From positions 457,505 through 521,504 of the forward strand of contig NZ_LQCI01000009.1 in assembly GCF_001613935.1 (NCBI RefSeq): a DNA stretch of 64,000 bases, read 5' to 3'. Below are positions 27,641 to 37,984 of the stretch, one piece after another (within the stretch, counting starts at the first letter, position 1; every line of letters starts with the position of its first letter). The translations under genes and the position numbers were made by a program. Below the pieces are notes generated by a model. It did not search any database and was not told where the DNA came from. It saw only the letters and a program-made list of their open reading frames with translations. Origin of the DNA: Amycolatopsis regifaucium. GTDB taxonomy: Bacteria > Actinomycetota > Actinomycetes > Mycobacteriales > Pseudonocardiaceae.

Positions 27641-28876
27641 ATGCGAGCGTATCGGCATTTACTGGGGTTTCGTGGTGTGCCGCGGTTGGTGCTGGCGCTG
27701 ATCGCGAGCAGGCTGGCGGCACCGATCCTCAACCTCAGCATGTTGCTGGCGATCGTTTCCACGCACGGCTCTTACGCCGTCGGCGGTGCGTCGTTGACCG
27801 GATTCTCCATCGCGCTCGCGGTCTGCGTCCCCCTGTCCGGAAGGCTGGTGGACCGGCTTCGTCCCCGCCCTGTCCTCCTCGGAATGCTCGCCGTCCACGC
27901 CCTCGCGTACGCGGCGGCGGTGACCGGCATGGCGCAGCAGGCCCCCGCGTGGGTTCTCGTGGGTGCCGCCATCGCCTTGGGGGCGAGCACACCCCCGTCG
28001 GCACCGGTCATCCGATCCACGTGGCCCGTGCTCGTGCCCGCCGGACACACCCGGACCGCCTATGCCTTGGACGCAGTACTCAACGAGGTCATGGTGGTGA
28101 CCGGGACACTGCTGGTCTCGGTCCTCGTCGCGCTCGCCTCCCCCGTGGCCGCCGTGGCGGTGGCCGGGACTTGCACGGTCCTGGGAGTATCGACCCTGGT
28201 GACGGTGCCGATTCCGCGCACACAGGCCGGCGCGGAATCGTCGAGTGCGGTGTCCCGGACTCGACGGGTCTTCGGCCCCCTTTCCGACGGACACGTCCGG
28301 GTGCTGCTCGGGATCACCGCCTGCGACATGCTGGCGTTCGGCTGCGTCGTCGTCGGGGTTTCGGCCGCGGCGGCTTCCGGCGGGACTCCCGGCCTCTCCG
28401 GTGTACTGCTCGGTACCTACTCGGTGGGCGCGGTGGTCAGCGCGCTCGCTTACGGCATACGACGTCGCGAGGGCCGTCCCCGCCGCCAGCTCGTCACCTT
28501 CCACACCGCGTCCGCCGTTCTGCTCGTCGCCACGGGGTTCGTGCCCGGACTCCTGCCGGCCGGTGCGGCGTTGCTCGCCGTGGGTCTGGTCAGTGGTCCG
28601 CGCGACACGCTGCACCAGATCGTGCTCGGTGAGGTGGCTCCGCCGCGGCAGCGGACCGAAGCGTTCGCGTGGATGAGCACCTTCATGTGGGTGGGCAACG
28701 GCATCGGCACGGCCCTCGCCGGGCAGCTCGTGACCTGGAGCGAAGGCGACCACACCACCACGTTCCTGGCCGCCGCGGCCGCCGCCGCCACCGCCGCGGC
28801 GTCTTCGTTGTTCCTGCGCTCCACTCTCCGGACCGGCGCGGTCGCATCCTCTGCCTCGACCGCGTCCCCGCGATAG
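27641..28876 (+). CDS. MFS transporter
   Basis: 411 residues and about 12 membrane helices. Motif A-like loop SGRLVDRLRPRPVLLG between TM2 and TM3. ATG follows AGGGGTGGG. In an operon position after the radical SAM gene, it is the probable exporter of the product or of a resistance substrate. The C-terminal half includes GLVSGPRDTLHQIVLGEVAPPRQRTEA, a typical inter-helix loop. Confidence 0.85.
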   Translation: MRAYRHLLGFRGVPRLVLALIASRLAAPILNLSMLLAIVSTHGSYAVGGASLTGFSIALAVCVPLSGRLVDRLRPRPVLLGMLAVHALAYAAAVTGMAQQAPAWVLVGAAIALGASTPPSAPVIRSTWPVLVPAGHTRTAYALDAVLNEVMVVTGTLLVSVLVALASPVAAVAVAGTCTVLGVSTLVTVPIPRTQAGAESSSAVSRTRRVFGPLSDGHVRVLLGITACDMLAFGCVVVGVSAAAASGGTPGLSGVLLGTYSVGAVVSALAYGIRRREGRPRRQLVTFHTASAVLLVATGFVPGLLPAGAALLAVGLVSGPRDTLHQIVLGEVAPPRQRTEAFAWMSTFMWVGNGIGTALAGQLVTWSEGDHTTTFLAAAAAAATAAASSLFLRSTLRTGAVASSASTASPR

Positions 28877-28917
28877 CCCGCGACACGTCTCGACATCCAC
28901 CGGAAGGAACGAGCCTC

Positions 28918-30381
28918 ATGAACGGTCACCCGCGCAGGACGAGCCGACCCGGTCGCGTCCTGTCCTCGTCGGCTGTCGCGGCCGTCTTACTCGCCACGAC
29001 CGTGACGACAGCGCCGCACGCAGCCGCGTCCGGGCCGTGGTGGCTGGCGAAAGCGCTGGCGTCCGCGGTGACCGGCCGCCAGGCGTGGCACCACCTGAAG
29101 ATGATCTCCGAGGCGACGCACGCTCATGGCGGCAACCGCGTTTCCGGTTCCCCAGGCTACGACGCGGCCGCCGAGTACGTGACCAAAACCCTGACCGACG
29201 CCGGTTACCGCGTTCAGCGCCAGGAATTCACGTTCCCGGACTACGAGGTGGTCGCGGAAACGGGGACCGAAACCGCCCCGGTCAGCCGGGAGCTGCACCC
29301 GCTTCTGGCCTACTTCTCCGTCTCCACTCCCGAGACCGGGGTCTCCGCCGCTCTCGCCGAACCGGCGGGAAGGGCAACAGGATGCGCGCCGGAGGACTAC
29401 GCCGGCGGCGATGTCACCGGCAAGATCGTGCTCGTCGACGCGGGGGGCTGCGCCACCTCGCTCAAGCAGGTCACCGCTGCCGACGCCGGCGCGATCGCGA
29501 TGGTGATGAACGTGAACTACGGCAATCCCACGATGAACATCCGGCACCGGGTCGTGCCGCCCGAAACCGCGCGCATCCCCACCGCCACCCTCACCCGTGC
29601 CGAGGCCGAAAAGCTGAGAGCCGACGCCGATCAGGGCGAAGTCACCCTTCACCTCGATCTCCGGACCAAGCCGGTCACCACCAAGGGATACAACCTCATC
29701 GCCGACACCCCTTCCGGCACCGGAACCCACACGGTCGTCGTCGGATCCCACCTCGACAGTGTCGACACCACCCCCGGATCGAACGACAACGCCGCCGCCG
29801 CGGCGATGCAACTGGAGATCGCGCGGCAGCTCGCCCACCACGACGGCAAGGTCGCGAACCGGGTCCGGTTCGCCTGGTGGGACGCCGAAGAGAAGGGCCT
29901 CGTCGGATCCCGGTACTACGTCGATCAGCTCAGTCCCCGGCAGCGCGGTGAGACCGGCCTGTACCTGAACCTCGAGATGATCGGCTCACCGAACTTCGCC
30001 CGCCAGGTCTACAATGGACGCACGCCCGGCGGGCCTGCCCCGGCGGGGTCGGAACAGATCACGAAGACCATCAACGACTACTTCGCCGGGCGGAACCTTC
30101 CCACCGTCGGACTCGAACTCGACGACCGTTCGGATCATTCCCCCTTCATCAAGGCGGGCATCCCCGCCGGTGGCGTCAACGCGGGCGCGGAAGCCCTCAA
30201 GCCTGCCGAGTGGGTACCCCTGTTCGGGGGAATCGCGGGGGAAATGCTCGACCACTGCTACCACCAGCCCTGCGACACCCTCGACAACGTCAACCCGGTC
30301 ATCTTCGACCAGTTCGGCCGGGCCATCGCCTGGACCACCGGACGCTACGCCGTCGAAACCTTGAAACCGGAGAACCGATAG
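28918..30381 (+). CDS. Secreted M28 family aminopeptidase with PA domain
   Basis: 487 residues from the ATG at 28918 (GGAAGGA upstream). Signal peptide ends near AAASG. A PA insert lies around residues 145-235 (GCAPEDYAGGDVTGKIVLVD). The zinc site is complete: GSHLDS, GSNDNAAA and DAEEKGLVGS, with RSDHSPF and a C-terminal histidine. Removes N-terminal residues from peptides outside the cell. 41 bp after the MFS gene; could mature or process an exported peptide, or be a house-keeping enzyme. Confidence 0.9.
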   Translation: MNGHPRRTSRPGRVLSSSAVAAVLLATTVTTAPHAAASGPWWLAKALASAVTGRQAWHHLKMISEATHAHGGNRVSGSPGYDAAAEYVTKTLTDAGYRVQRQEFTFPDYEVVAETGTETAPVSRELHPLLAYFSVSTPETGVSAALAEPAGRATGCAPEDYAGGDVTGKIVLVDAGGCATSLKQVTAADAGAIAMVMNVNYGNPTMNIRHRVVPPETARIPTATLTRAEAEKLRADADQGEVTLHLDLRTKPVTTKGYNLIADTPSGTGTHTVVVGSHLDSVDTTPGSNDNAAAAAMQLEIARQLAHHDGKVANRVRFAWWDAEEKGLVGSRYYVDQLSPRQRGETGLYLNLEMIGSPNFARQVYNGRTPGGPAPAGSEQITKTINDYFAGRNLPTVGLELDDRSDHSPFIKAGIPAGGVNAGAEALKPAEWVPLFGGIAGEMLDHCYHQPCDTLDNVNPVIFDQFGRAIAWTTGRYAVETLKPENR

Positions 30382-30458
30382 TCGCGTCGACCGTCGAGGT
30401 CACCGCCCGCGCTGGACGGCGTCATCGCGTTTCCCCGAAAGCGATCCACAAGCTGGCT

Positions 30459-30563
30459 ATGATCGCCGACGGCACCATGGCAGGCAGCGCCGACCTCGAA
30501 GTGGCGGCGCTGCGCTGGGGAATGACCATGGTGGATTCGACCGACCTGAAAGCGTGGCTCTGA
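30459..30563 (+). other. Possible small ORF coupled to the thioesterase gene
   Basis: An open frame ending DLKAWL with a TGA that overlaps the next ATG (TGATG). From the only ATG it gives 34 residues, MIADGTMAGSADLEVAALRW and on; no SD. The frame is open upstream back into the peptidase gene, so it may be a remnant. Not recognised. Confidence 0.2.
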
Positions 30564-30988
30564 TGACCGTGTTGACCCTCGAAGACGCCCGGAAGGGCCT
30601 CGCCGCGCAACCGTTCAGCGTTCTGCTCGGCGCCCGGGTGACCTCGTTCGGCGACGGCGTGGCGACCCTGGAACTCGACATCCGCGAAGACCTGTTGCAA
30701 CAGAACGGTTATCTCCACGGCGGCGTACTCGCCTACGCCGCGGACAACGCGATCACCTTCGCGGCGGGAACGACGCTGGGACCGGCCATTCTCACCAGTG
30801 GCTTCAGCATCGACTATCTGCGACCCGCCAAGGGAATCCGGCTCGTGGCGGAGGCGCAGGTCCTCTACAGCGGCCGACGGCAGGCCACCTGCCGCTGTGA
30901 TCTCCGCGTGGTCGGTGAGGACGGAACCACGACGCTCAGTGCCGCGGCGCAAGGAAGCGTGATGACCAGGAATGGCGCGACCTCCTGA
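30563..30988 (+). CDS. Hotdog-fold PaaI-type thioesterase
   Basis: 141 residues. PaaI/4HBT-like motif NGYLHGGVLAYAADNAITFAAGTTLG near residue 50. Likely hydrolyses acyl-CoA or other thioesters. Overlaps an upstream frame as TGATG. It is not the TesB-type thioesterase that lies between pdxS and pdxT in M. tuberculosis. Convergent with the acyltransferase. Confidence 0.85.
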   Translation: MTVLTLEDARKGLAAQPFSVLLGARVTSFGDGVATLELDIREDLLQQNGYLHGGVLAYAADNAITFAAGTTLGPAILTSGFSIDYLRPAKGIRLVAEAQVLYSGRRQATCRCDLRVVGEDGTTTLSAAAQGSVMTRNGATS

Positions 30989-31000
30989 CCGCCGGACCGC

Positions 31001-33115
31001 TCATCTCAGCCGTAACCCGGCGGTCAACGGCCCGTAGAGAGTGCGCACGTACGAGTCCGTGAGGTGATTGTCCCGGTACACCACGACGTTGCCGATGACA
31101 GCCGGGCACACGTCGCCGACGCAGAGCCACGGAGTCAAGTCGACGACCGTCGAACGCGGCACACGTTCGGCGGCCTCCACCAAGGGATCCTTGTCCGGGC
31201 CGAAGGCGACAGCCTGGGCGGTGTCGCATTCCTTGGGCCGGCCGGGGTGGTCTTCCAGGCACCGCGGCGTGTTCTTGGCCGGCCGGGGCACGTCGCGGAT
31301 CACTCCGGTTCGGATACCGGCGTCGGAGACGCGCCGCAACATGGACTCGTAACCGTCCACGGTCTGCGCGCGCGACTCCCAGCGCCATCCCAGATCCTTG
31401 TCGTACGACGCGGGAGACATCGCCGAGGTCACCACGATTTTCGGCTTCAGGGCGAGGATCCCGGCGAGTTCGAGTTCGTTCTGGTCGGAACAGACGGTGA
31501 GGCCGGACGGCGCGACAGCGTTGAAGGGGCAGCCGTTGCGCAGCATCATCTTCACCCGCCACTCCGGATGCTCGCGCACGAACCGGGCGAACACCGTGCT
31601 GAACATCGCCGCGTGCGAGTCGCCGACCAAGACGAGCGTCTTCGGTGCGGTCGGGGCACCATAGGTGCACTTGTCGCCGGTGGGCGGCCAGTTCTCGATG
31701 TCGTATGCGGTGCAGTTGACGGACTGGTCCTTCAGCGGCCAATCCTTTCCCGCCACCGCCGGGTCAGGAGTCAGCGGGACACCTTCCGGCACCGCTTTCG
31801 GGTTGTCCCTGTCCAGTGCGAGGGCGCCCGGATGATCTTCGTCGAGGCCGGCGGCCGCCGCGAGGCGATCGAGTTCCGCCGAGGCGTACTGCCACGGTAC
31901 CGTCGCGGAGACCGTCGTCATCGCGATCATGGCCGCGCCGAGCAGGTAGGCACCGCGGAGCCGGGGCATCCGGAGCCGGAACGGCGGGAACACGGCCCTC
32001 CCGCCGCGGAAGGCGTCTTCGACCAAGTGCTTGGACACCACGGCCAGCGCCAGACTCAGCACGAGGGCACCCACCGCCTGTCGCCGCGTCAATTCCGTAT
32101 CGCCCGCGATCTGAAGGACCACCACGATGACCGGCCAGTGCCACAGGTACAGGCTGTAGGAGATGTCGCCGAGGTAGCGCAGCGGCTGGAGACCGAGCAC
32201 GACCGCGGTTTCCCGGCGTGCCACTCGCTGACCCGCGGCGACGACCCCGGCCAGCAGCAAGCCGACGGTACCCAGCGTCGGCAGGAGAGCGACGTAGCCC
32301 GGGAACGCCATCTCGGTGGTCAGCAGGAACGAACCGACCAGGACGGCGACCAATCCGCCCCAACCGAGAAGCAGCCGGAGCCCGCCCTTGAGACGGATCC
32401 GATGGACGGTCATCGCGGTGAGGCCGCCGAGGCCGAGTTCCCACATCCGGGTGGGTGTCACGAAGTAAGCACGGCCGTGGTCGAGTTCGCTGTAGATCAC
32501 GGAGAACACGAACGACGCGGCGGTGACGAGGGCGACCGCCGTGACGGCGCGGCGTGCGGCCTGCGGGCCGGCCCGGTGAGCCAGGCGAGCGCAGATCAGC
32601 AGGACCAAAGGGATGACCAGATAGAACTGCTCTTCGACGCTCAGAGACCAGAAATGCTGGACCGGTGAGACGGCGGCCGTGGCGTGGGCGTAATCGGCGG
32701 CCTTGGCGGCCAGCGCCCAGTTATGAACGTTCAGCGACGAGGTGAGAACGTCGCTCATGATGGCGGGCCAGCGTGAGATCGGCAGTAACAGCCAGGTCAC
32801 GAGCACGGTGCTCAGCAGGACGAGCGAGGCGGCAGGCAGTAGACGCCGGATGCGGCGAGCGTAGAACTGGCGCAGGCGGATGGTCCCGGTGCGGCGTAGT
32901 TCGCCGGTGAGGGTGCCGATGATGAGGTAGCCGGAGATGACGAAGAAGACGTCGACACCGATGAAGCCGCCGGGCAGCCATTCCGGCCGAAGGTGATAGA
33001 CGATCACCAAACCGACCGCCAGCGCACGCAACCCCTGGATGTCCCGGCGCTGGGCGGGTGGCTTGGCCGACACCGCTCTCAGTGGAACCGTTTGTTCGGC
33101 CTGCGCGAGCGCCAT
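31001..33115 (-). CDS. OafA/YrhL-type acyltransferase with SGNH domain
   Basis: About 704 residues. N-terminal acyltransferase-3 membrane domain, about 10 helices: DIQGLRALAVGLVIVYHL, GFIGVDVFFVISGYLI and FWSLSVEEQFYL. C-terminal extracytoplasmic SGNH domain with LVLVGDSHAAMF (Ser/Asp nucleophile region) and a DNHLTDSY near the end. Moves acyl groups onto cell-surface glycans or a metabolite. ATG at 33115, no strong SD; a GTG is adjacent. Confidence 0.9.
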   Translation of the reverse strand: MALAQAEQTVPLRAVSAKPPAQRRDIQGLRALAVGLVIVYHLRPEWLPGGFIGVDVFFVISGYLIIGTLTGELRRTGTIRLRQFYARRIRRLLPAASLVLLSTVLVTWLLLPISRWPAIMSDVLTSSLNVHNWALAAKAADYAHATAAVSPVQHFWSLSVEEQFYLVIPLVLLICARLAHRAGPQAARRAVTAVALVTAASFVFSVIYSELDHGRAYFVTPTRMWELGLGGLTAMTVHRIRLKGGLRLLLGWGGLVAVLVGSFLLTTEMAFPGYVALLPTLGTVGLLLAGVVAAGQRVARRETAVVLGLQPLRYLGDISYSLYLWHWPVIVVVLQIAGDTELTRRQAVGALVLSLALAVVSKHLVEDAFRGGRAVFPPFRLRMPRLRGAYLLGAAMIAMTTVSATVPWQYASAELDRLAAAAGLDEDHPGALALDRDNPKAVPEGVPLTPDPAVAGKDWPLKDQSVNCTAYDIENWPPTGDKCTYGAPTAPKTLVLVGDSHAAMFSTVFARFVREHPEWRVKMMLRNGCPFNAVAPSGLTVCSDQNELELAGILALKPKIVVTSAMSPASYDKDLGWRWESRAQTVDGYESMLRRVSDAGIRTGVIRDVPRPAKNTPRCLEDHPGRPKECDTAQAVAFGPDKDPLVEAAERVPRSTVVDLTPWLCVGDVCPAVIGNVVVYRDNHLTDSYVRTLYGPLTAGLRLR

Positions 33116-33282
33116 CACAACAACCTTATCCCGTCGCTTCGGCCGCGCTGGGATAATGACGGCCGCTCACCGAAGAGCGTAGAACGTCGATTCGAAGACC
33201 CGCGTTCACCCTCCGGGGTACTGCGGAACCCGGATGAACTGCCACCTCAGAGGCGTCACAGACCTGTGCGCGGCTGGATAGC

Positions 33283-33318
33283 GAGGACCCCGGACAGGCA
33301 CGCCTGTCCGGGGTCCTC
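33283..33318. terminator. 17-bp stem hairpin after pdxS
   Basis: Perfect arms GAGGACCCCGGACAGGC and its complement around AC, 37 bp past the pdxS stop. No similarity to either hairpin family. Confidence 0.8.
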
Positions 33319-33354
33319 AGATGCCGAGGTCGAAACGGGCGGATCGCCCGCCGA

Positions 33355-34269
33355 TCACCAGCCGCGTTCGGAAAGGCGGTGGGGCTCCGGGACGTCGTCG
33401 ACGTTGATCCCGACCATGGCCTCGCCGAGGCCACGCGAAACCTTCGCGATGACGTCCGGGTCGTCGTAGAAGGTGGTGGCCTTGACGATCGCCTCGGCGC
33501 GCTGCGCCGGGTTACCCGACTTGAAGATGCCGGAACCGACGAAGACGCCTTCGGCGCCGAGTTGCATCATCATCGCGGCGTCGGCCGGGGTCGCGATGCC
33601 ACCCGCGGTGAACAGCACGACGGGGAGCTTGCCCTTTTCCGCGACCTCCTTGACGAGGTCGTACGGGGCTTGAAGTTCCTTCGCCGCAACGTAAAGCTCG
33701 TCCTCGGGCAGCGAGGAAAGGCGGCGCAGCTCCGCGCGGATCTTGCGCATGTGCGTGGTCGCGTTCGAGACGTCGCCAGTGCCGGCCTCACCCTTGGAGC
33801 GGATCATGGCCGCGCCCTCGTTGATCCGCCGCAGCGCCTCGCCGAGGTTGGTCGCACCGCAGACGAACGGCACGGTGAAGGCCCACTTGTCGATGTGGTT
33901 CTCGTAGTCGGCGGGGGTCAGCACCTCGGACTCGTCGATGTAGTCGACGCCGAGCGACTGCAGCAGCTGAGCCTCGACGAAGTGACCGATGCGGGCCTTC
34001 GCCATGACCGGGATCGAGACGGCCTCGATGATGCCGTCGATCAGGTCCGGGTCACTCATCCGGGCGACGCCGCCCTGCGCGCGGATGTCCGCGGGGACCC
34101 GCTCGAGCGCCATCACCGCGACGGCACCGGCGTCTTCGGCGATCTTCGCCTGCTCGGCGGTGACCACGTCCATGATCACACCGCCCTTGAGCATCTCCGC
34201 CATCCCGCGCTTGACCCGGGCGGTGCCGGTGAGCGAGGTGGTGGCCGTGTTCGTGGAGTCGTCAGACAC
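33355..34269 (-). CDS. pdxS: Pyridoxal 5'-phosphate synthase lyase subunit PdxS
   Basis: 304 residues, standard length. [38 protein letters not shown], with catalytic lysines in [10 protein letters not shown] and [12 protein letters not shown], is diagnostic. Makes PLP from ribose 5-phosphate, glyceraldehyde 3-phosphate and ammonia from PdxT. GTG with GAAAGG 7 nt upstream. The frame runs on without stop into the frameshifted oxidase upstream. Confidence 0.97.
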   Translation of the reverse strand: MSDDSTNTATTSLTGTARVKRGMAEMLKGGVIMDVVTAEQAKIAEDAGAVAVMALERVPADIRAQGGVARMSDPDLIDGIIEAVSIPVMAKARIGHFVEAQLLQSLGVDYIDESEVLTPADYENHIDKWAFTVPFVCGATNLGEALRRINEGAAMIRSKGEAGTGDVSNATTHMRKIRAELRRLSSLPEDELYVAAKELQAPYDLVKEVAEKGKLPVVLFTAGGIATPADAAMMMQLGAEGVFVGSGIFKSGNPAQRAEAIVKATTFYDDPDVIAKVSRGLGEAMVGINVDDVPEPHRLSERGW

Positions 34270-34387
34270 TGCTGGACCTTTCGGAAAGCGCACGAGGTGG
34301 GGTGACCCTTCCGAGGGTAGGCCGCTTTTGGACCTCTCAGGCAGGCCAGTTCGCGACGATTTCAGCAGTCCACTGGGTGATCTGGCC

Positions 34388-34451
34388 CGCATTTGGTCCT
34401 CTGGTTGCGGTAGTTGCCCGCGCAAGTACCGCAACCAGAGGACTAAATGCG
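34388..34451. repeat. Family-2 hairpin
   Basis: Arms CGCATTTGGTCCTCTGG... and ...CCAGAGGACTAAATGCG, 25 nt with one mismatch, around GTTGCCCGCGCAAG. Lies after the oxidase pseudogene stop, before pdxS. Confidence 0.8.
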
Positions 34452-34460
34452 AAAAGGGGG

Positions 34461-35643
34461 CTAGCGGGCCAGGCCCTGCGCGAAGGCGAACAGGCCGTCC
34501 GGGTCGTACTTCCGCGCCACCCGCCGCAGCCGCGGCAGGCTCTCGCCGTAGTACGCCTTCGCCCAGTGCGGCATCTCCGGGTCGATGTAGTTGACGTACC
34601 CGGCCGGGATGGGTCAGCATCCTCGAAGTGGCCACATAATCCGCCCGGTCACGGGCCGCGGCCGGGAAGTCAACCTCCTTGGCGAAGGCGCGCATCGAGG
34701 CCAAATGGCTTTGTTCGGTCACCTCGCGCGTGGTCGGCTGGGTGCCGACGCGGCGGACGAGGTCGTCGAGCAGCGGGTTCACCTGCGCGGCGGAGCCCAC
34801 GAAACAGCCACCGCAGTTCACGACCGTCGCGCCGAGTCCCATCCCGGACCACAGTTCGTCCGGCATCACGGGTTGCCACTCCTGCCACGCCGCGACGAGG
34901 TCGGCGAGCGCGGCGGGCGGGAAGGAGAGCGCGAAGTTCGTCAGCGTCCGCGCGGCCGCCGTCTGGAAGGTGAACGACGTGACGATGCCGAAGTTGCCGC
35001 CGCCACCACCGCGCAACGCCCACAGCAGATCCGGCGCGGTCTCCGCCGATACGAAGCGCAGTTTTCCGTCCGCGCCGACGAAACGCACGGATTCCAGGAC
35101 ATCGCAGGTCAGTCCGTATTTGCGACCCAGGACGCCGACCCCGCCACCGAGGGTCAGCCCGCCGATGCCGGCCCCCGGACAAGTGCCGGCGGGCAGCGCG
35201 CGGCCCGCCGCCGCCAGGGCCTCGTACACCTGGCCCAGTACCGCGCCCGCGCCGATCGCCGCCCGGCCACCCGGCAGGATCTCGACCGCGGAAAGGCGGG
35301 ACAGGTCGACGACGAGCCCGCTGTCCACTATGGAATAACCGGCGTAGCTGTGCCCGCCCGATCGCGCCGCGATCGGCACCTGGTGCTCGGCCGCGAAATC
35401 GACACAGCACCGGACGTCGTCCTCGTTCGCGCAGACCGCGATACCGGCGGGAAGCCGATGGTCGTACAGAGAGAAGAAACCGAGCCGCGCTTCGTCATAG
35501 CCGGGCTCGCCGGGCCGAAACAGCGTGCCCCCGAGCCGGACGCGCAGCCGTTCCCACTCGTCTCCACCGCCGGCCCCGGGGATCACCGCCATCGCCGGAA
35601 CCGCGCCCGCCAGCCGCAACACCGTCCGTCTGTCGAGCTCCAT
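34461..35643 (-). pseudogene. FAD-linked oxidase (berberine-bridge-like), internal deletion and frameshift
   Basis: The first 345 or so residues form an FAD-binding protein: Tat-like start [55 protein letters not shown]. After SRMLT the expected C-terminal domain resumes in another frame as [20 protein letters not shown] ending QGLAR-stop at 34461. About 90 residues of the family domain between these are missing and the phase is wrong: a deletion of non-multiple-of-three length near 34604-34614. In the surviving frame translation would run into pdxS. Confidence 0.85.
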
Positions 35644-35815
35644 CGCTCTCCCCACCGTTGGATTCGATTCGGATTCGCCTCCAGGTGTCCACCATCGAGC
35701 ATAGCGACGGTCGACATTCGGGGGGTCCATCGCCGGTCGCCTTGCCGCGACGGCCGTCGCGGGTGTGTGATCGAGGACACACCTGTTACCGGCGTCGTGT
35801 GGTGAGGAGACCGGC

Positions 35816-37924
35816 ATGGCCGACAAACAGAGCAAGAACGGGGACTCCGGGGCCGCCGTCGCTGTGGACGACCCGGTGAAAGTGCGCAACGTGGTCCTGG
35901 TCGGCCCCTCGGGATCCGGCAAGACGACACTCGCCGAAGCCTTGCTCGCCGCGTCCGGCACGGTGACGCGGGCGGGCTCCGTCGTGGAGGGCACCACGGT
36001 GTGCGACCACGACCCCGCCGCGGTCCGGCAGCAGCGGTCGGTCGGCCTTGCGGTCGCGCCGGTGCTGCACCAGGGCCACAAGATCAATCTCATCGACACC
36101 CCCGGATACGCCGATTTCGTCGGCGAACTGCGCGCCGGGCTCCGTGCCGCCGACGCGGCGCTGTTCGTGGTCTGCGCCGCGGAAGGCGTCGACGCGGCCA
36201 CGGTCGCGGTGTGGGAGGAATGCGCGGCCGTCGGAATGCCGAGGGCGGTGGTCGTCTCCCGGCTCGACCATCACCGCGCCGACCCCGAAGGCGAGATCGC
36301 GGCCTGCCAAGCGGCCTTCGGCGCCGGCGTCCTGCCGCTGTATCTGCCCGCTCGGGAGGGACTCGTCGGGCTGATCACACGTCGCTACTTCGACTATTCG
36401 GAGGGCTACCCGCCCAAGATCGGCGAGCCGGACGAGGCCGATCTCGCCAGGATCGGCGAGGCACGCAACGAACTGATCGAAGGTGTCATCGCCGAGAGCG
36501 AAGACGAGTCCCTGATGGACCGGTACCTCGCCGGTGAGGAGATCGCCGAGGACACGCTGATCGCCGACCTCGAGACCGCCGTCGCGCGCGGGTCCTTCCA
36601 TCCGGTGATCCCGGTGTGCGCGACCACCGGGGTCGGGCTCGCCGAAGTCCTCGACGGCATCGTGCGCGCCTTCCCGTCACCGCTGGAGCATGTCCCGCCG
36701 GAGGTCACCTCCCCCACCGGCGAGCCGCACGCGAGCCTCCGCGCCGATCCCGACGGCCCGCTGGCCGCCGAGGTGGTCCGGACCGCGGTCGACTCGTACG
36801 TCGGCCGGGTGTCGCTCGTGCGGGTGTTTTCCGGAACGCTTCGCCCGGAACGCCCGGTGCACGTCTCGGGCCACGGGCTCGCCGAACGCGGGCACGAGGA
36901 TCACGACGCCGACGAACGGGTCGCGCACCTGTACTCGCCGCTCGGCGCCAACCTGCGCGAAGTCCCGTACTGCGTCGCGGGCGACCTCTGCGCGCTCACC
37001 AAGGTCGGCTCGGCCGAAACGGGTGACACCGTTTCCTCGCCGGACGATCCGCTGATCATGAAGCCGTGGACGATGCCGGAACCGCTGCTGCCGGTCGCCG
37101 TCATCGCCAAGACACGCAGCGACGAGGACACCCTGGCGCGCAACCTTTCTCGGCTGGTCGCGGGCGATCCGACGCTACGGCTGGACCGCAACGCCGAGAC
37201 CAACCAGCTCGTGCTGTGGTGCATGGGTGAGGCGCACGCCGACGTCGTGCTGTCGCGGCTGCGCGCGGGAGGCGCCGAGGTGGACACCGAACCCGTCCGC
37301 ATCAGCCTGCGTTCGACGTTCGCCGGGCCGGGCCGTGGGCACGGGCGGCACGTCAAACAGTCCGGCGGCCACGGCCAGTTCGCCGTCTGCGACATCGAGG
37401 TCCAGCCGCTGCCGCGGGGTTCGGGCTTCGAGTTCGTCGACAAGGTCGTCGGCGGCTCGGTGCCCCACCAGTTCATCCCGAGTGTCGAAAAGGGAGTCAG
37501 GGCCCAAGCGCAGCGGGGGCTGGTCGACGGCCATCCGCTGATCGACATCCGGGTGACCCTGGTCGACGGCAAGGCGCACAGTGTCGATTCGTCGGACGCG
37601 GCGTTCCAGACCGCGGGCGCGTTGGCGCTCAAGGAAGCCGCCGCGGCCGCGAAGATCGTGTTGCTCGAACCACTCGAAGAGGTGGCGGTGCGGCTTCCGG
37701 ATGAGCACCTGGGCACCGTGCTGGGTGATCTGTCGTCCCGGCGTGGCCGCGTGCTCGGCACCGAATCGGGTGAGGGCGGCCGCACGGTCATCCGCGCCGA
37801 GGTACCCGCCGCGGAACTGCTGCGCTACGCGATCGACCTACGCTCGCTGACCTCGGGCACGGCGACGTTCACCCGCAAGCACGCCCGGTTCGAACCCATG
37901 CCGGAAGGAGCCGTGGCCCGCTGA
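35816..37924 (+). CDS. fusA2: EF-G2-like translational GTPase
   Basis: 702 residues, close to M. tuberculosis FusA2 in pattern. P-loop GPSGSGKTT (30-38), switch-[22 protein letters not shown] (D94), EF-G domains II-V including [16 protein letters not shown] and [18 protein letters not shown]. The NKxD guanine-specificity motif is replaced by SRLD (148-151), so nucleotide selectivity may be altered. The cellular role of this paralogue is unclear; not the essential translocase. Confidence 0.9.
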   Translation: MADKQSKNGDSGAAVAVDDPVKVRNVVLVGPSGSGKTTLAEALLAASGTVTRAGSVVEGTTVCDHDPAAVRQQRSVGLAVAPVLHQGHKINLIDTPGYADFVGELRAGLRAADAALFVVCAAEGVDAATVAVWEECAAVGMPRAVVVSRLDHHRADPEGEIAACQAAFGAGVLPLYLPAREGLVGLITRRYFDYSEGYPPKIGEPDEADLARIGEARNELIEGVIAESEDESLMDRYLAGEEIAEDTLIADLETAVARGSFHPVIPVCATTGVGLAEVLDGIVRAFPSPLEHVPPEVTSPTGEPHASLRADPDGPLAAEVVRTAVDSYVGRVSLVRVFSGTLRPERPVHVSGHGLAERGHEDHDADERVAHLYSPLGANLREVPYCVAGDLCALTKVGSAETGDTVSSPDDPLIMKPWTMPEPLLPVAVIAKTRSDEDTLARNLSRLVAGDPTLRLDRNAETNQLVLWCMGEAHADVVLSRLRAGGAEVDTEPVRISLRSTFAGPGRGHGRHVKQSGGHGQFAVCDIEVQPLPRGSGFEFVDKVVGGSVPHQFIPSVEKGVRAQAQRGLVDGHPLIDIRVTLVDGKAHSVDSSDAAFQTAGALALKEAAAAAKIVLLEPLEEVAVRLPDEHLGTVLGDLSSRRGRVLGTESGEGGRTVIRAEVPAAELLRYAIDLRSLTSGTATFTRKHARFEPMPEGAVAR

Positions 37925-37939
37925 ACCACCGCATTTCGT

Positions 37940-37984
37940 CCTCTGAATGCGGTGGTTGGCGACACGAACTACCGCATGCAGAGG
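37940..37984. repeat. Family-2 hairpin
   Basis: Arms CCTCTGAATGCGGTGGTT and AACTACCGCATGCAGAGG around GGCGACACG. Between convergent EF-G2-like and XdhC-like genes. Confidence 0.8.
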
